Assembly: GCF_014174495.1 (NCBI RefSeq)
Contig: NZ_JACJHR010000003.1
Span: 124,001-188,000 of the forward strand
DNA: 64,000 nt
Direction: 5' to 3'
DNA from: Amycolatopsis echigonensis
Lineage (GTDB): Bacteria; Actinomycetota; Actinomycetes; Mycobacteriales; Pseudonocardiaceae
The position numbers and the translations under genes were made by a program. Shown piece by piece: positions 26,835 to 36,177 of the stretch. The notes beneath the pieces were generated by a model. That model saw only the letters and a list, made by a program, of their open reading frames with translations. It was not told the origin of the DNA and ran no database searches. The first letter of the stretch is position 1; each line of letters opens with the position of its first letter.

Positions 26835-27860
26835 GTCTTTCCGCCGCCCCCGCAACGCGAACAACGTCCCCAGCGCCCCGACCACCGCGCCCAGCAGAGC
26901 CGCCTTCCCGCTGTTCTGCTTGGGCGCGATGATCGGCCGCAGCTGCGTCGCGACCGGGGGCTGGACCGGTTTGCGGGGAGCGTCGCGGGCGGTGGCGGTC
27001 CAGGCGGTGATGTACACCAGCATCCGCGCGATCAGCGAGATGAAGAACAGCAGGCCGATCACCGACCCGAACGCCACGCCGGACGGCGATTTGCTGATCA
27101 AGTTCAGGTAGAACCCGCCGGCCAGTTTGAGCAGCTCGAATCCCACCGCCGCCGCGACCGCGCCGCGCATCGCGCTGCGCCAGCCGACGCGTTCCCGCGG
27201 CAGCCGGGTGAGCACCCACAGGAACACCAGCCAGTCGGCGAGCAGCGCCAGCGGCACCGGGACGAACGACAGCACGGTGTGTCCCCAGCTCGTGTCCTCG
27301 ACGCCGACCAGTCCGAGCAGCGAGCGGCCGACCGCCGTGCCGGACACCGAGATCCCGAACGACACCAGCAGCGCCGCGGCGAGGCCGAGCAGCGCCAGCA
27401 CGTCCGTCAGGATCGTGCGCAGCAGCGGCCCCTCGGACCGGTTCTGGCCGTACATCGCGGTGAGCGCGTCCCGCAGCGCGTTCATCCAGTTCCAGCCGGA
27501 GTACAGGCCCACGACCAGACCGGCGACCCCGACGCCGGTCCGCTGCTCCACGAATCCCGTCAGGATCGAGGACACCTGCGCGCCGATCGGGCCGGGCAGC
27601 GAACCGGAAATCCCGCGTACCAGCGCGTCGAGCAGATGCGGCTGCGACGCGAGCACGAACCCGGCCGCCGACGAGGACAGCATCAGGATCGGCACCAGCG
27701 AGAGCAGGCTGAAGTAGGTGATCGACGCGACGTAGTGGTAGCCGCCGTAGTCGATGTACCGGTTGGTGGCGCGCGCGATGTGGTCGAGCCACCGGTACCG
27801 GGCACGCGCGCGGGCCCATCTGCTCGGCCCGGGTGTCTTGCGGGAACGCTTCACTGTCAC
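26829..27860 (-). CDS. YihY/BrkB family inner-membrane protein
   Basis: A 343-aa protein with about six hydrophobic segments, the conserved N-terminal GGYHYVASITYFSLLSLVPILML and YSGWNWMNALRDALTAMY, and the family's Pro-rich C-terminal cytoplasmic tail. YihY proteins are widespread membrane proteins of unclear function, once mislabelled RNase BN. A final helix (GAVVGALGTLFAL) is followed by a basic end. No link to the steroid genes on either side is apparent. Confidence 0.88.
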   Translation of the reverse strand: MTVKRSRKTPGPSRWARARARYRWLDHIARATNRYIDYGGYHYVASITYFSLLSLVPILMLSSSAAGFVLASQPHLLDALVRGISGSLPGPIGAQVSSILTGFVEQRTGVGVAGLVVGLYSGWNWMNALRDALTAMYGQNRSEGPLLRTILTDVLALLGLAAALLVSFGISVSGTAVGRSLLGLVGVEDTSWGHTVLSFVPVPLALLADWLVFLWVLTRLPRERVGWRSAMRGAVAAAVGFELLKLAGGFYLNLISKSPSGVAFGSVIGLLFFISLIARMLVYITAWTATARDAPRKPVQPPVATQLRPIIAPKQNSGKAALLGAVVGALGTLFALRGRRKDS

Positions 27861-27903
27861 TGTCTACCCAGCGGACGCGCTGTTTGTCGCAAAAGACACG
27901 CAT

Positions 27904-28689
27904 TCAGGCCAGGACGACGGGGGCGTGCCCGTCGTCACGCGGCAGCGGCTCGTCGGTCGTGGCGAAGACGGTCGCGCCGAGGAAGTCGAGTTCGCACCCC
28001 AGCGTCGCGAGGAACGGGGTGTCGGCGGCGTCGCGTCCGGTCGCGATGCGGAGCATGGTCTGGCGCGGGGCCAGCCGGGTGGCGTCGAAGACGTACCAAC
28101 GTCCGTCGATGCCTGCTTCGAAGACCGCGTGGAAGTCCATCGGCTGCAAACCCGGCGCGTACACCGACGTGTAGCGCGCGGGTACATCGACGAGCCGGCA
28201 CAGCGCGACGCATACGTGCGCGAAGTCGCGACAGACGCCTTCGCCGGCGAGGAGCGTGTCAATGGCGTCGTGGGTGGGGCCGCCGGAGCCGACGACGTAC
28301 GCGAGCCGGTGGTGCACGTGGTCGACGATCGCCTGCACTCGCGCCCGCGCGCCGTCCAGATCGCCGATGCCCGGCGGCAGCAACCCGCCCATCCGGTCGG
28401 ACGGGCAATACCGGCTCGGCCGCGTGTACCGCGCGATGTCGGCGAGCGTGACGGGTTCGGCGTTCCCGCGGTGCAGGACCCGTTCGCCGTGATAGGTGAC
28501 GCGATGCTCGCCCTCGGAGAGGTCGTAAACCTCTGCGCGGGTGCCGTGTTCGAACTCGGCGGTGCGCGCGGAACCGGCGTCGGACACGGTGAGTTCGCCG
28601 GCGTCCGCGCGCACGGCGGCGACCGAGATCGCGGCGAGACCGGGTTTCGTCACCCGGACGCCGAATTCCGCGTCTACCGTCGTGCGCAC
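27904..28689 (-). CDS. Transglutaminase-like cysteine protease family protein
   Basis: A 261-aa protein. The catalytic triad of the transglutaminase core is visible: Cys in AGEGVCRDFAHVCVALCR, His in MDFHAVFEAGIDGRWYVFDAT, and Asp in the same segment (FDATRLAP). The N-terminal 90 residues form a beta-rich domain common in this family. These proteins usually act as proteases or peptide amidases; the substrate here is unknown. Located 43 bases from the YihY gene in the same direction. Confidence 0.85.
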   Translation of the reverse strand: MRTTVDAEFGVRVTKPGLAAISVAAVRADAGELTVSDAGSARTAEFEHGTRAEVYDLSEGEHRVTYHGERVLHRGNAEPVTLADIARYTRPSRYCPSDRMGGLLPPGIGDLDGARARVQAIVDHVHHRLAYVVGSGGPTHDAIDTLLAGEGVCRDFAHVCVALCRLVDVPARYTSVYAPGLQPMDFHAVFEAGIDGRWYVFDATRLAPRQTMLRIATGRDAADTPFLATLGCELDFLGATVFATTDEPLPRDDGHAPVVLA

Positions 28690-28755
28690 GGGGCCATCAT
28701 GCCGGTGCGTCGCGCTCCTTGCCGACCAGGCCGTGCGCCCGGGCGTTTCGCCTGC

Positions 28756-29982
28756 TCAGGCGTAGCGGACCTGGTAGTGCTTGATCCCGTTGAGCCAGCT
28801 GGAGCGCAGCCGCTCGGGCGGGGCGACCTCGGCGATGGCGGGCATCGCGTCGGCGATCGCGTTGAAGATCAGGTCGATCTCCAGCCGGGCCAGGTTCGCG
28901 CCGATGCAGTAGTGCGAACCGGTGCCGCCGAAGCCGACGTGCGGGTTGTCCTCGCGCAGGATGTCGAATGTGCCGGGCTCGTCGAAGACCTCGGGGTCGA
29001 AGTTGGCCGAGCTGTAGAACATCCCGACGCGGTCGCCCTTGCGGATCTGCGCGCCGCCCAGCTCGGTGTCGCGGGTCGCGGTGCGCTGGAACGCGACGAC
29101 CGGCGTCGCCCAGCGGACGATCTCGTCCGGCGCGGTCTTCGGGCGCTGCTCCTTGAACAGTTCCCACTGCGCCGGGTGGTCCAGGAACGCCTTCATGCCG
29201 TGCGTGATGGCGTTGCGGGTGGTCTCGTTGCCCGCGACGGCCAGCAGGATCACGAAGAACCCGAACTCGTCGGAGCCGAGGGATTCTCCGTCGACGTCGG
29301 CCTGGACGAGCTTCGTGACGATGTCGTCCATCGGGCAGCGGCGGCGGTCCTCGGCCATGTTCCAGGCGTAGCCGACGAGTTCCGCCGACGCGGCGATCGG
29401 TTCGAGCTCGTATTCCGGGTCGTCGTAGGCGACCATCTGGTTGGACCAGTCGAACAGCTTGAGCCGGTCTTCCTGCGGCACGCCGATCAGCTCGGCGATC
29501 GCCTGCAGCGGCAGTTCGCACGCGACGTCGGTGACGAAGTCGCCGGAGCCCTTCTTCTTGGCCTCGTGCACGATCCGCTCGGCGCGGTCGCGCAAGGTGT
29601 CCTCGAGCTTCGCGATCGAGCGCGGGGTGAACCCCTTCGACACGATGCGGCGGAGCTTGGTGTGCTGCGGCGCGTCCATGTTCAGCAGGACGAGCCGGTT
29701 GGCGTCGAGGCCCTCGGCGGTCATCTGGTCGTCGAACCGGATGATCGCGGTCTTTTCCCTCGACGAGTAGAGATCGCTGTCGCGCGAGACCTCCTTGACG
29801 TCGGCGTGCCGCGTGACGACCCAGTAGCCGTCGTCGCCGAATCCGGCGGTGTTGTGCGGCTGCGGGTTCCACCAGACGGGCGCCGTGCGGCGGAGTTCGG
29901 CGAACTCCTCCAGGGGCAGCCGACTGGCGTAGAGGTCCGGATCGGTGAAGTCGAAACCGGCGGGCAAAAGCGGAGCTGCCAC
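28756..29982 (-). CDS. cyp125: Steroid C26-monooxygenase, cytochrome P450 CYP125
   Basis: A 408-aa P450 aligned end to end with CYP125A1. Seen: N-terminal LPAGFDFTDPDLYASRLPLEEFAELR, I-helix AVAGNETTRN, ExxR in PDEIVRW, and heme loop HVGFGGTGSHYCIGANLAR. CYP125 oxidises the terminal C26 of cholesterol/cholest-4-en-3-one to the acid, the first step of side-chain degradation. GTG 29982 has AGGAGG 7 bases upstream. In M. tuberculosis cyp125 leads the fadE28-ltp2 operon; here that operon is at 55.3-60.1 kb and cyp125 stands alone, still divergent from fadA5. Confidence 0.95.
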   Translation of the reverse strand: MAAPLLPAGFDFTDPDLYASRLPLEEFAELRRTAPVWWNPQPHNTAGFGDDGYWVVTRHADVKEVSRDSDLYSSREKTAIIRFDDQMTAEGLDANRLVLLNMDAPQHTKLRRIVSKGFTPRSIAKLEDTLRDRAERIVHEAKKKGSGDFVTDVACELPLQAIAELIGVPQEDRLKLFDWSNQMVAYDDPEYELEPIAASAELVGYAWNMAEDRRRCPMDDIVTKLVQADVDGESLGSDEFGFFVILLAVAGNETTRNAITHGMKAFLDHPAQWELFKEQRPKTAPDEIVRWATPVVAFQRTATRDTELGGAQIRKGDRVGMFYSSANFDPEVFDEPGTFDILREDNPHVGFGGTGSHYCIGANLARLEIDLIFNAIADAMPAIAEVAPPERLRSSWLNGIKHYQVRYA

Positions 29983-30021
29983 GGCTTGGCCTCCTGCGCG
30001 GGATCGGCGGTGATACCCAAC

Positions 30022-30035
30022 TGCAACGCGTTCTA
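30022..30035. promoter_or_regulatory. KstR-like box upstream of cyp125
   Basis: TGCAACGCGTTCTA fully matches TnnAACnnGTTnnA, 39 bases before the cyp125 start codon. Confidence 0.78.
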
Positions 30036-30187
30036 TGACCCCAGTAGAGCATACGGCGTTAACCAACGGAACCCGCTTGAGTGAAACCTGTTTACTTGAC
30101 CGTTCCAGAACCAATCCGCGCTGGTGAGCGGTTGCTCAGTCGAGAGTGATCGACTTCCCCGCTGCCATGCGCTCGCTTGTCATTAAT

Positions 30188-31368
<1,181 letters not shown>

Positions 31369-31422
31369 GCCCCTGGCCCGGATCGGGCTGGTTTCTTGCC
31401 GCGCGGGCCCTTCCGCCATGAC

Positions 31423-31457
31423 GACTCGTCGCCGACGGGAAGCCGCGGCGGCGAGTC
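31423..31457. terminator. Hairpin between convergent fadA5 and VOC gene
   Basis: 12-base arms GACTCGTCGCCG (31423-31434) and CGGCGGCGAGTC (31446-31457) with one mismatch and an 11-base loop, in the gap between convergent stops. Confidence 0.55.
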
Positions 31458-31498
31458 AGCGCGGGGATCTTTCCGCCTTCGCGCTGCCGCGGTGTTGG

Positions 31499-31876
31499 CT
31501 AAGGCCGGTCGTCGGTCCAGAAACAGAACGGATGCCCGGCCGGATCCCGCAACACCCGCACATTCCGCTGCGGCTGGAACTCTGCGATGCGGGCCTCCGC
31601 GGCGACCGCCTTCGCGACCGCAGCCTCCAGCGCCGCGCGACCGTCGACCTCGAAGTCGAGGTGCAGCTGCATCTGCTGCTGTCCGGCGTCGGCTGGCCAC
31701 ACCGGCGGCACGTACTGCGGCTCCAGCTGAAACGACAACCCCGCCCCGCCACCGGGCGGACGCAGAGTGACCCACTCCGGCTCGTCAGCGCCGATCCGCC
31801 ACCCGAGCAGCTCCCGGTAGAACTCCGCCAGAGCCCGGGGATCGGGTGCGTCGAGCACGGTGGCGGTGAGTTTCAT
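31499..31876 (-). CDS. VOC (glyoxalase/bleomycin resistance) superfamily protein
   Basis: A 125-aa single-chain VOC protein: two beta-alpha-beta-beta-beta repeats, ATVLDAPDPRALAEFYRELLGWRIG at the start and LRDPAGHPFCFWTDD at the end, with His in MQLHLDFEV as a possible metal ligand. The class includes glyoxalases, ring-cleavage enzymes and antibiotic-binding proteins; this short form is most like uncharacterised actinobacterial VOC proteins. No operon partner. Confidence 0.82.
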   Translation of the reverse strand: MKLTATVLDAPDPRALAEFYRELLGWRIGADEPEWVTLRPPGGGAGLSFQLEPQYVPPVWPADAGQQQMQLHLDFEVDGRAALEAAVAKAVAAEARIAEFQPQRNVRVLRDPAGHPFCFWTDDRP

Positions 31877-32352
31877 CAGCCCAGGTTAGGACTCGTCGCG
31901 CTCTCAGCTCCACGCTTCTCCGGGCTCCTGCCTCCAGCGTTCCCTCCCGGCTGGCTGCTCCATGCCGACCATCCGGGCCCTTCGCCTCGGCCAAGCCCGT
32001 CTCTCCCGCCGACGGCTCCTCACCAGGCCTGCCCAGCTGCGCCGAGGCCGCCTGGGCCGGTGAAGCGCGCACGCGAGCTGGCTAGGCGAACCGAAGGGTG
32101 GCTGGAATGTGGAAGCTGGGCAGCCTCACGCACGAGCCGACAGACCGACTACCGACCCGCGTCGCCGCCAGACCGGACCGACTCGCCTCAACCGGCCAAC
32201 CACGCCGCACGGCCCAAGCCACTCCACTCGACCGGCCAACCTCGCTGCACGCCCTGACCCACTCCTCTCAACCTGCTCGCCTCCCAGCTCACTCGCTCAA
32301 CAAGCCGCTCCCGCCCCGCGACCCGACCAGCCCGCTTCAACCAACCACTCCC
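31877..32352. other. 476-base C-rich non-coding region
   Basis: The + strand is strikingly C-rich and G-poor from about 32130 to 32400, with loosely repeated CCGACC/CAACC and CGACCGGCCAACC motifs (two imperfect copies near 32190 and 32238). Open frames here have unnatural composition and no similarity. No promoter or RNA recognised. Confidence 0.5.
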
Positions 32353-32865
32353 TCACCCCATCCGGCCCCTCACCCGCACCCTCACCCCCAACTCCAGCTC
32401 CGTCCGCACCACCGGACCGTTGTCCGGCCGAGCGAAGCGCACCCAGCTGCCCGGGTGCCAGGATTCGATCCACAGCGTGTTGTCCTCCACCCACGTCAGC
32501 ACCGCCTCTCGCAGGTCCAGCCGGAACAGGTGGCTTTCCTGGCCGTCCTGGAGGCGCGCGACCTCCGCCGGGTCGGTGATCTCCACCGCGTGGCCGGCGA
32601 TTTTCGCGTCGCCGCCTTCCTCGATGCCGGGGTAGGCGTGCAGGGCGAAGCGGTCGTCGCGCTGGAGGTCGCGGGCCTTGCGGGCGTCGAGCATCGACCC
32701 GACGTAGGCCTCGCCGTCGCGGAAGTCGATCTCCGAACCGCTTACCCGCGGCGAACCGTCGCTTCGCAGGGTGGCCAGGACGTGCGAATCCGCGGCGGCG
32801 AAGCGGGCTCGTACGCGCGAGGCCAGTGACGGAGCGGCGGCACTGAACTCATCCCAACTCGTCAT
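32353..32865 (-). CDS. Pyridoxamine 5'-phosphate oxidase-family (FMN/F420-binding split barrel) protein
   Basis: A 170-aa protein starting MTSWDEFSAAAPSLASRVR, then AADSHVLATLRSDGSPRVSGSEIDFRDGEAYVGSM, the flavin-binding split-barrel signature. C-terminal half adds VLTWVEDNTLWIESWHPG. Actinobacterial relatives bind FMN, F420 or heme and reduce small molecules. ATG 32865 chosen; the upstream extension is antisense to the neighbouring hydrolase gene. Divergent from it with 82 bases between. Confidence 0.8.
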   Translation of the reverse strand: MTSWDEFSAAAPSLASRVRARFAAADSHVLATLRSDGSPRVSGSEIDFRDGEAYVGSMLDARKARDLQRDDRFALHAYPGIEEGGDAKIAGHAVEITDPAEVARLQDGQESHLFRLDLREAVLTWVEDNTLWIESWHPGSWVRFARPDNGPVVRTELELGVRVRVRGRMG

Positions 32866-32947
32866 TCCCGGAGTCTCGCACCCCCCACCGACAAAAACCC
32901 GCGTCCCGGGAGCGATCGGGTGCCCCGGGTTGTGCTTGACTTTCGGC

Positions 32948-33763
32948 ATGATCGCGGAAGATGCGGAGACTGCCGAGCATCGCTGTCCGGTCGAGGGCGG
33001 CGAACTGGCCGTCCGCACGACCGGCGAGGGACCGCAGCTGCTGCTGATCCCCGGCGGGACCGGTGCGGCGGACTCGTTCCGGGCGCTGGTCAAGCTCTTG
33101 CGCACGGACTTCACCGTGATCACCTACGACCGCCGCGGCCATTTCTCCAGCACGGACACCACGACCGGGCCCGTGCCGGTGCCGCTGCAGGCGGACGACG
33201 CGCTCGCCGTTCTCGACCACGTCGGCGGGAGCGGGCCGGTTTCGATGTTCGGCACCAGTGCCGGGGCGCTGATCGGGCTCGATCTCGTCGCGCGCTATCC
33301 GGATCGGGTCGCCGCGTTCGTCGCGCACGAGCCGCCCGCGATCCAGTTGATGCCGGACGCCGCCGGGATTCTGGAGGCCGCCGCGGCGCAGGTCCGGCTG
33401 GCCCGTTCGGGTGATCTGATGGGCGCGGTCACGCGGTTCGCGGACGGGATCGCCGGTGCCGCCCTGCCCGATCTGCCGCACCTGCGGCTGCCGAACGAAG
33501 GCGACTGGCTCCGGTTGTTCGACCGCGAGCTGACCGAGTTCTTCGACTATCTGCCGGATTTGCGTGCGCTGCGCCGGACGAACACCGAGATCGTCCCGGT
33601 CGCCGGAGAGGGCAGCCGCGGCTGGTACCACTACCAGCCCGCCAAGATCCTGGCGCTGGAACTCGGTCTGCCGTTCGTCGAGACGCCGGGCGCGCACCTG
33701 GCACCGCAACGCAATCCGGTCAAGTTCGCGGCCGCGTTGAAGGATCTCTTCGCCAACGAATGA
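32948..33763 (+). CDS. Alpha/beta hydrolase
   Basis: A 271-aa alpha/beta-fold hydrolase. Oxyanion region LLLIPGGTGAADSF, YDRRGHFSS, nucleophile elbow FGTSAGALIGLDL, and a probable catalytic His in VETPGAHLAPQRNP near the C-terminus. Similar to small actinobacterial hydrolases of unknown substrate. ATG 32948 follows a short divergent promoter region. The convergent LtrA gene ends 9 bases downstream. Confidence 0.85.
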   Translation: MIAEDAETAEHRCPVEGGELAVRTTGEGPQLLLIPGGTGAADSFRALVKLLRTDFTVITYDRRGHFSSTDTTTGPVPVPLQADDALAVLDHVGGSGPVSMFGTSAGALIGLDLVARYPDRVAAFVAHEPPAIQLMPDAAGILEAAAAQVRLARSGDLMGAVTRFADGIAGAALPDLPHLRLPNEGDWLRLFDRELTEFFDYLPDLRALRRTNTEIVPVAGEGSRGWYHYQPAKILALELGLPFVETPGAHLAPQRNPVKFAAALKDLFANE

Positions 33764-33772
33764 AGGTCCGCC

Positions 33773-34939
33773 TCACGGACCATCCGGAGCAGCGACGCGC
33801 CGACGCCGCGGAAACTCCCGCACCAGCCCCGGGAGCACCGCCACGACCAGCACCCACAAAAACCGCGCCGGAGTGAGCGCGCCGCCGGCAAAGCCCAGCC
33901 CGGCCGTAATCCCCACTCCAGCGAGCACGGCGACGAAGTCCCACCGCTTCCCCGTCCCGGAAGCCACCCGCGCCACCACGCCCACCACCGTGAACGCCGC
34001 GACGCAGCCGCACAGCAACCACCGCGTCCCCACCGCGACGTGCCCGTGCGACACGGACTCCACGACATCCCCGAACCCGGCCGCCAGCGCCGCCAGCAGC
34101 CCGGCCACCAGGCAGTGCACCGGCAACAGGATGCGCGGCCCCCAAGCGGTCTGCGCCAAATAGGGAATTCCGCCGAACCCCTGGAACAACGCCGCGCCCC
34201 ACAAGGCCGCGAGCAGCGCCAGAACCCCGAGGACAGTCCAGAACAACGGTCCATCCCAGTCTGGGGTCTCGGTCATCGCCTCGGTGACCGTCAGCACGCC
34301 CTCCCCCAGCACGATGATCGTGAAAAGTCCCAGCCGCTCGCCGAAATGCGCGAGGTCCAGGTGTGCGAAGGCCAGTCCCGGCATCGGCCGCTTCGACTGG
34401 CTCGCCCGGTCCGCCAGTCTGGCCGCGACCCGCTCTCCGGACATGGTCAGCCCGGCCACCAGGTCGATTCCCAGTCCCAGCGCCCACAGCGCGTACTTCC
34501 ACGGCGCGTCGACCCAGAACGAGACGAACCACGGCACGACGCCCATCCCGGCGTGCACGACCGGCCATTCGACGATGATCCGCGTGTTTTCGCGGCTTTC
34601 CCACACCCGGCTCGCGAGCCCGCGCACGGCGACGTAAGCGATCGCGAAGGCCTGCGCGTGCTCGCCGATGTCGTGCACCGCGCCGGCCATGAAAACCAGC
34701 CCGGCCATCGCCAGCAGCACCGGCATCGTGCGGGCCGCTTCGCCGGTGACGTTGCCGTACACGGTGAAGCACATCCACGCGGTCCAGAACGCGAGGAAGC
34801 ACACGACGTAGAGGCCGGCGTCGCTCCAGGAAGTCGTTCCGCGCACGAGGTGCGAAAGCTGGGCGACGCCGGCGACCGCGACCAGGTCGAAGAAAAGCTC
34901 GAGCCAGGACGCGTGGCGTTCCTCGGTTTTCCTGATCAC
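33773..34939 (-). CDS. Low temperature requirement protein A (LtrA) family membrane protein
   Basis: A 388-aa membrane protein with about ten hydrophobic helices. The N-terminal signature HASWLELFFDLVAVAGVAQL and the LFTIIVLGEGVLTV motif define the LtrA family, named for a Listeria cold-growth gene; molecular function unknown. Start taken at GTG 34939 (IRKTEERHASW follows), which lies within a 12-bp inverted repeat; ATG 35002 would overlap the upstream amidohydrolase gene by 28 bases. Confidence 0.82.
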   Translation of the reverse strand: MIRKTEERHASWLELFFDLVAVAGVAQLSHLVRGTTSWSDAGLYVVCFLAFWTAWMCFTVYGNVTGEAARTMPVLLAMAGLVFMAGAVHDIGEHAQAFAIAYVAVRGLASRVWESRENTRIIVEWPVVHAGMGVVPWFVSFWVDAPWKYALWALGLGIDLVAGLTMSGERVAARLADRASQSKRPMPGLAFAHLDLAHFGERLGLFTIIVLGEGVLTVTEAMTETPDWDGPLFWTVLGVLALLAALWGAALFQGFGGIPYLAQTAWGPRILLPVHCLVAGLLAALAAGFGDVVESVSHGHVAVGTRWLLCGCVAAFTVVGVVARVASGTGKRWDFVAVLAGVGITAGLGFAGGALTPARFLWVLVVAVLPGLVREFPRRRRVAAPDGP

Positions 34940-34963
34940 GGCGGCCAGTATGCCGTGATCAGG
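34931..34963. promoter_or_regulatory. Perfect 12-bp inverted repeat at the LtrA start codon
   Basis: CCTGATCACGGC (34931-34942) and GCCGTGATCAGG (34952-34963), 9-base spacer. It spans the LtrA start and the gap after the amidohydrolase stop, so it may be a terminator for the upstream operon, a translational control hairpin or an operator. Confidence 0.55.
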
Positions 34964-34974
34964 ACAACCCGCCC

Positions 34975-36177
34975 CTAAACCGCGCGCACTCCGTCCTGCC
35001 ACACTTCCCGAACGTTCCCCGCCAAAGCCGGGAAATCGTACACATCACCCGAAACAACCACGAGGTCCGCTCGGTACCCCGGAGCCAAGCGGCCCAGTTC
35101 GGCGTCCATGCCCAGCAGCCGAGCGGCCGACGACGTGGTGGCGACCAGCACGTCCGCCCGGCTCATCCCGGCCGAGTGCATCAGTTCCAGCTCTTCGAGG
35201 TTCGTCCCGTGCGGACCGACGCCGCTGTCGGTGCCCATCGCGATCCGGACGCCGGCCGCGGCGGCCCGGCGCACCGACTCCAGATGCACCTCGGCGACCT
35301 CTTTCGCCTTCTGCACCACCGCGTCCGGCAGCGCGGCACCCGCGGCCGCCGCGCGGATGACGTTCACCGGGGCCACCAGCGTCGGAACGAGCCAGGTGCC
35401 GTGCGCCAGCATCAGGTCGATCGCCTCGTCGTCGAGGTAGATGCCGTGTTCGATCGACCGGATCCCGGCGCGGACGGCGTTCTTGACCCCCTCCGCGCCC
35501 TGTGCGTGGGCCATCACCGCGCGGCCCTGCATCGTCGCTTCGGCGACCAGGACGTCCAATTCCTCAGGCGTGAACTGCGAATGCCGCGGATCGTCGCGGG
35601 GAGACAACACGCCGCCGGTGGTGCAGACCTTCAGGACGTCGGCACCGGCCCGCAACAGGGTGCGCGCGACCCGGCGCATCTCGTCGGGACCGTCGGCGAG
35701 CGCACTCGGACGGCCAGGGTGCGGGAGCGACAGCGGAACGCAATGCCCGGACGGCATCCACCCGTCGCCGTGCCCGCCCGTCGGGCTGATCAGGCCGATC
35801 GCGATTTCCAGGCGGGGCCCGGGAATCAGTCCGTCCGCGACCGCCTGTTTGATCCCGAGGTCGGCCCCGGCGGCGTCGCGCACCGTGGTGATGCCGAGTT
35901 TCAGCGTCGTCCACAGATTCCGGGCCGCCTCGTAGAACTGGTAGGAGAACGGCTTCTGCACGCGCTGCAGCAACCCGAGGTCGGACACCGTGACGTGCAC
36001 GTGGCAGTCGAACATCCCGGGCAGCAGCGTCGCACCGGCGCAGTCCACCGCGCGATCGCCGTCGAGGCCGGTCCCGACCGCGACGATCCGGCCGTCCTCG
36101 ACCGCGACGTCCGCCGGCGCGGGCGCGCTGCCCGTCCCGTCGAACACCGTGCCGCCGGTGAAAAGGGTCCGCGTCAT
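34975..36177 (-). CDS. Metal-dependent amidohydrolase (prolidase/imidazolonepropionase-like)
   Basis: A 400-aa amidohydrolase-superfamily TIM barrel. Metal ligands HVHV in LLPGMFDCHVHVTVSD, GVKNAVRAGIRSIEHGIYLDD, HAQG, and TDSGVGPHGTNLEELELM fit the Xaa-Pro dipeptidase/imidazolonepropionase-like group. The C-terminal GYRADLVVVSGDVYD closes the beta-sandwich. Its ATG overlaps the symporter stop by 4 bases; symporter imports, amidohydrolase hydrolyses is the simplest reading. Substrate unknown. Confidence 0.85.
   Translation of the reverse strand: MTRTLFTGGTVFDGTGSAPAPADVAVEDGRIVAVGTGLDGDRAVDCAGATLLPGMFDCHVHVTVSDLGLLQRVQKPFSYQFYEAARNLWTTLKLGITTVRDAAGADLGIKQAVADGLIPGPRLEIAIGLISPTGGHGDGWMPSGHCVPLSLPHPGRPSALADGPDEMRRVARTLLRAGADVLKVCTTGGVLSPRDDPRHSQFTPEELDVLVAEATMQGRAVMAHAQGAEGVKNAVRAGIRSIEHGIYLDDEAIDLMLAHGTWLVPTLVAPVNVIRAAAAGAALPDAVVQKAKEVAEVHLESVRRAAAAGVRIAMGTDSGVGPHGTNLEELELMHSAGMSRADVLVATTSSAARLLGMDAELGRLAPGYRADLVVVSGDVYDFPALAGNVREVWQDGVRAV

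Noticed and set aside
27279..30084. Long plus-strand frames across YihY, transglutaminase and CYP125
   Set aside because: Antisense shadows caused by high GC at third positions; the minus-strand genes carry clear motifs.
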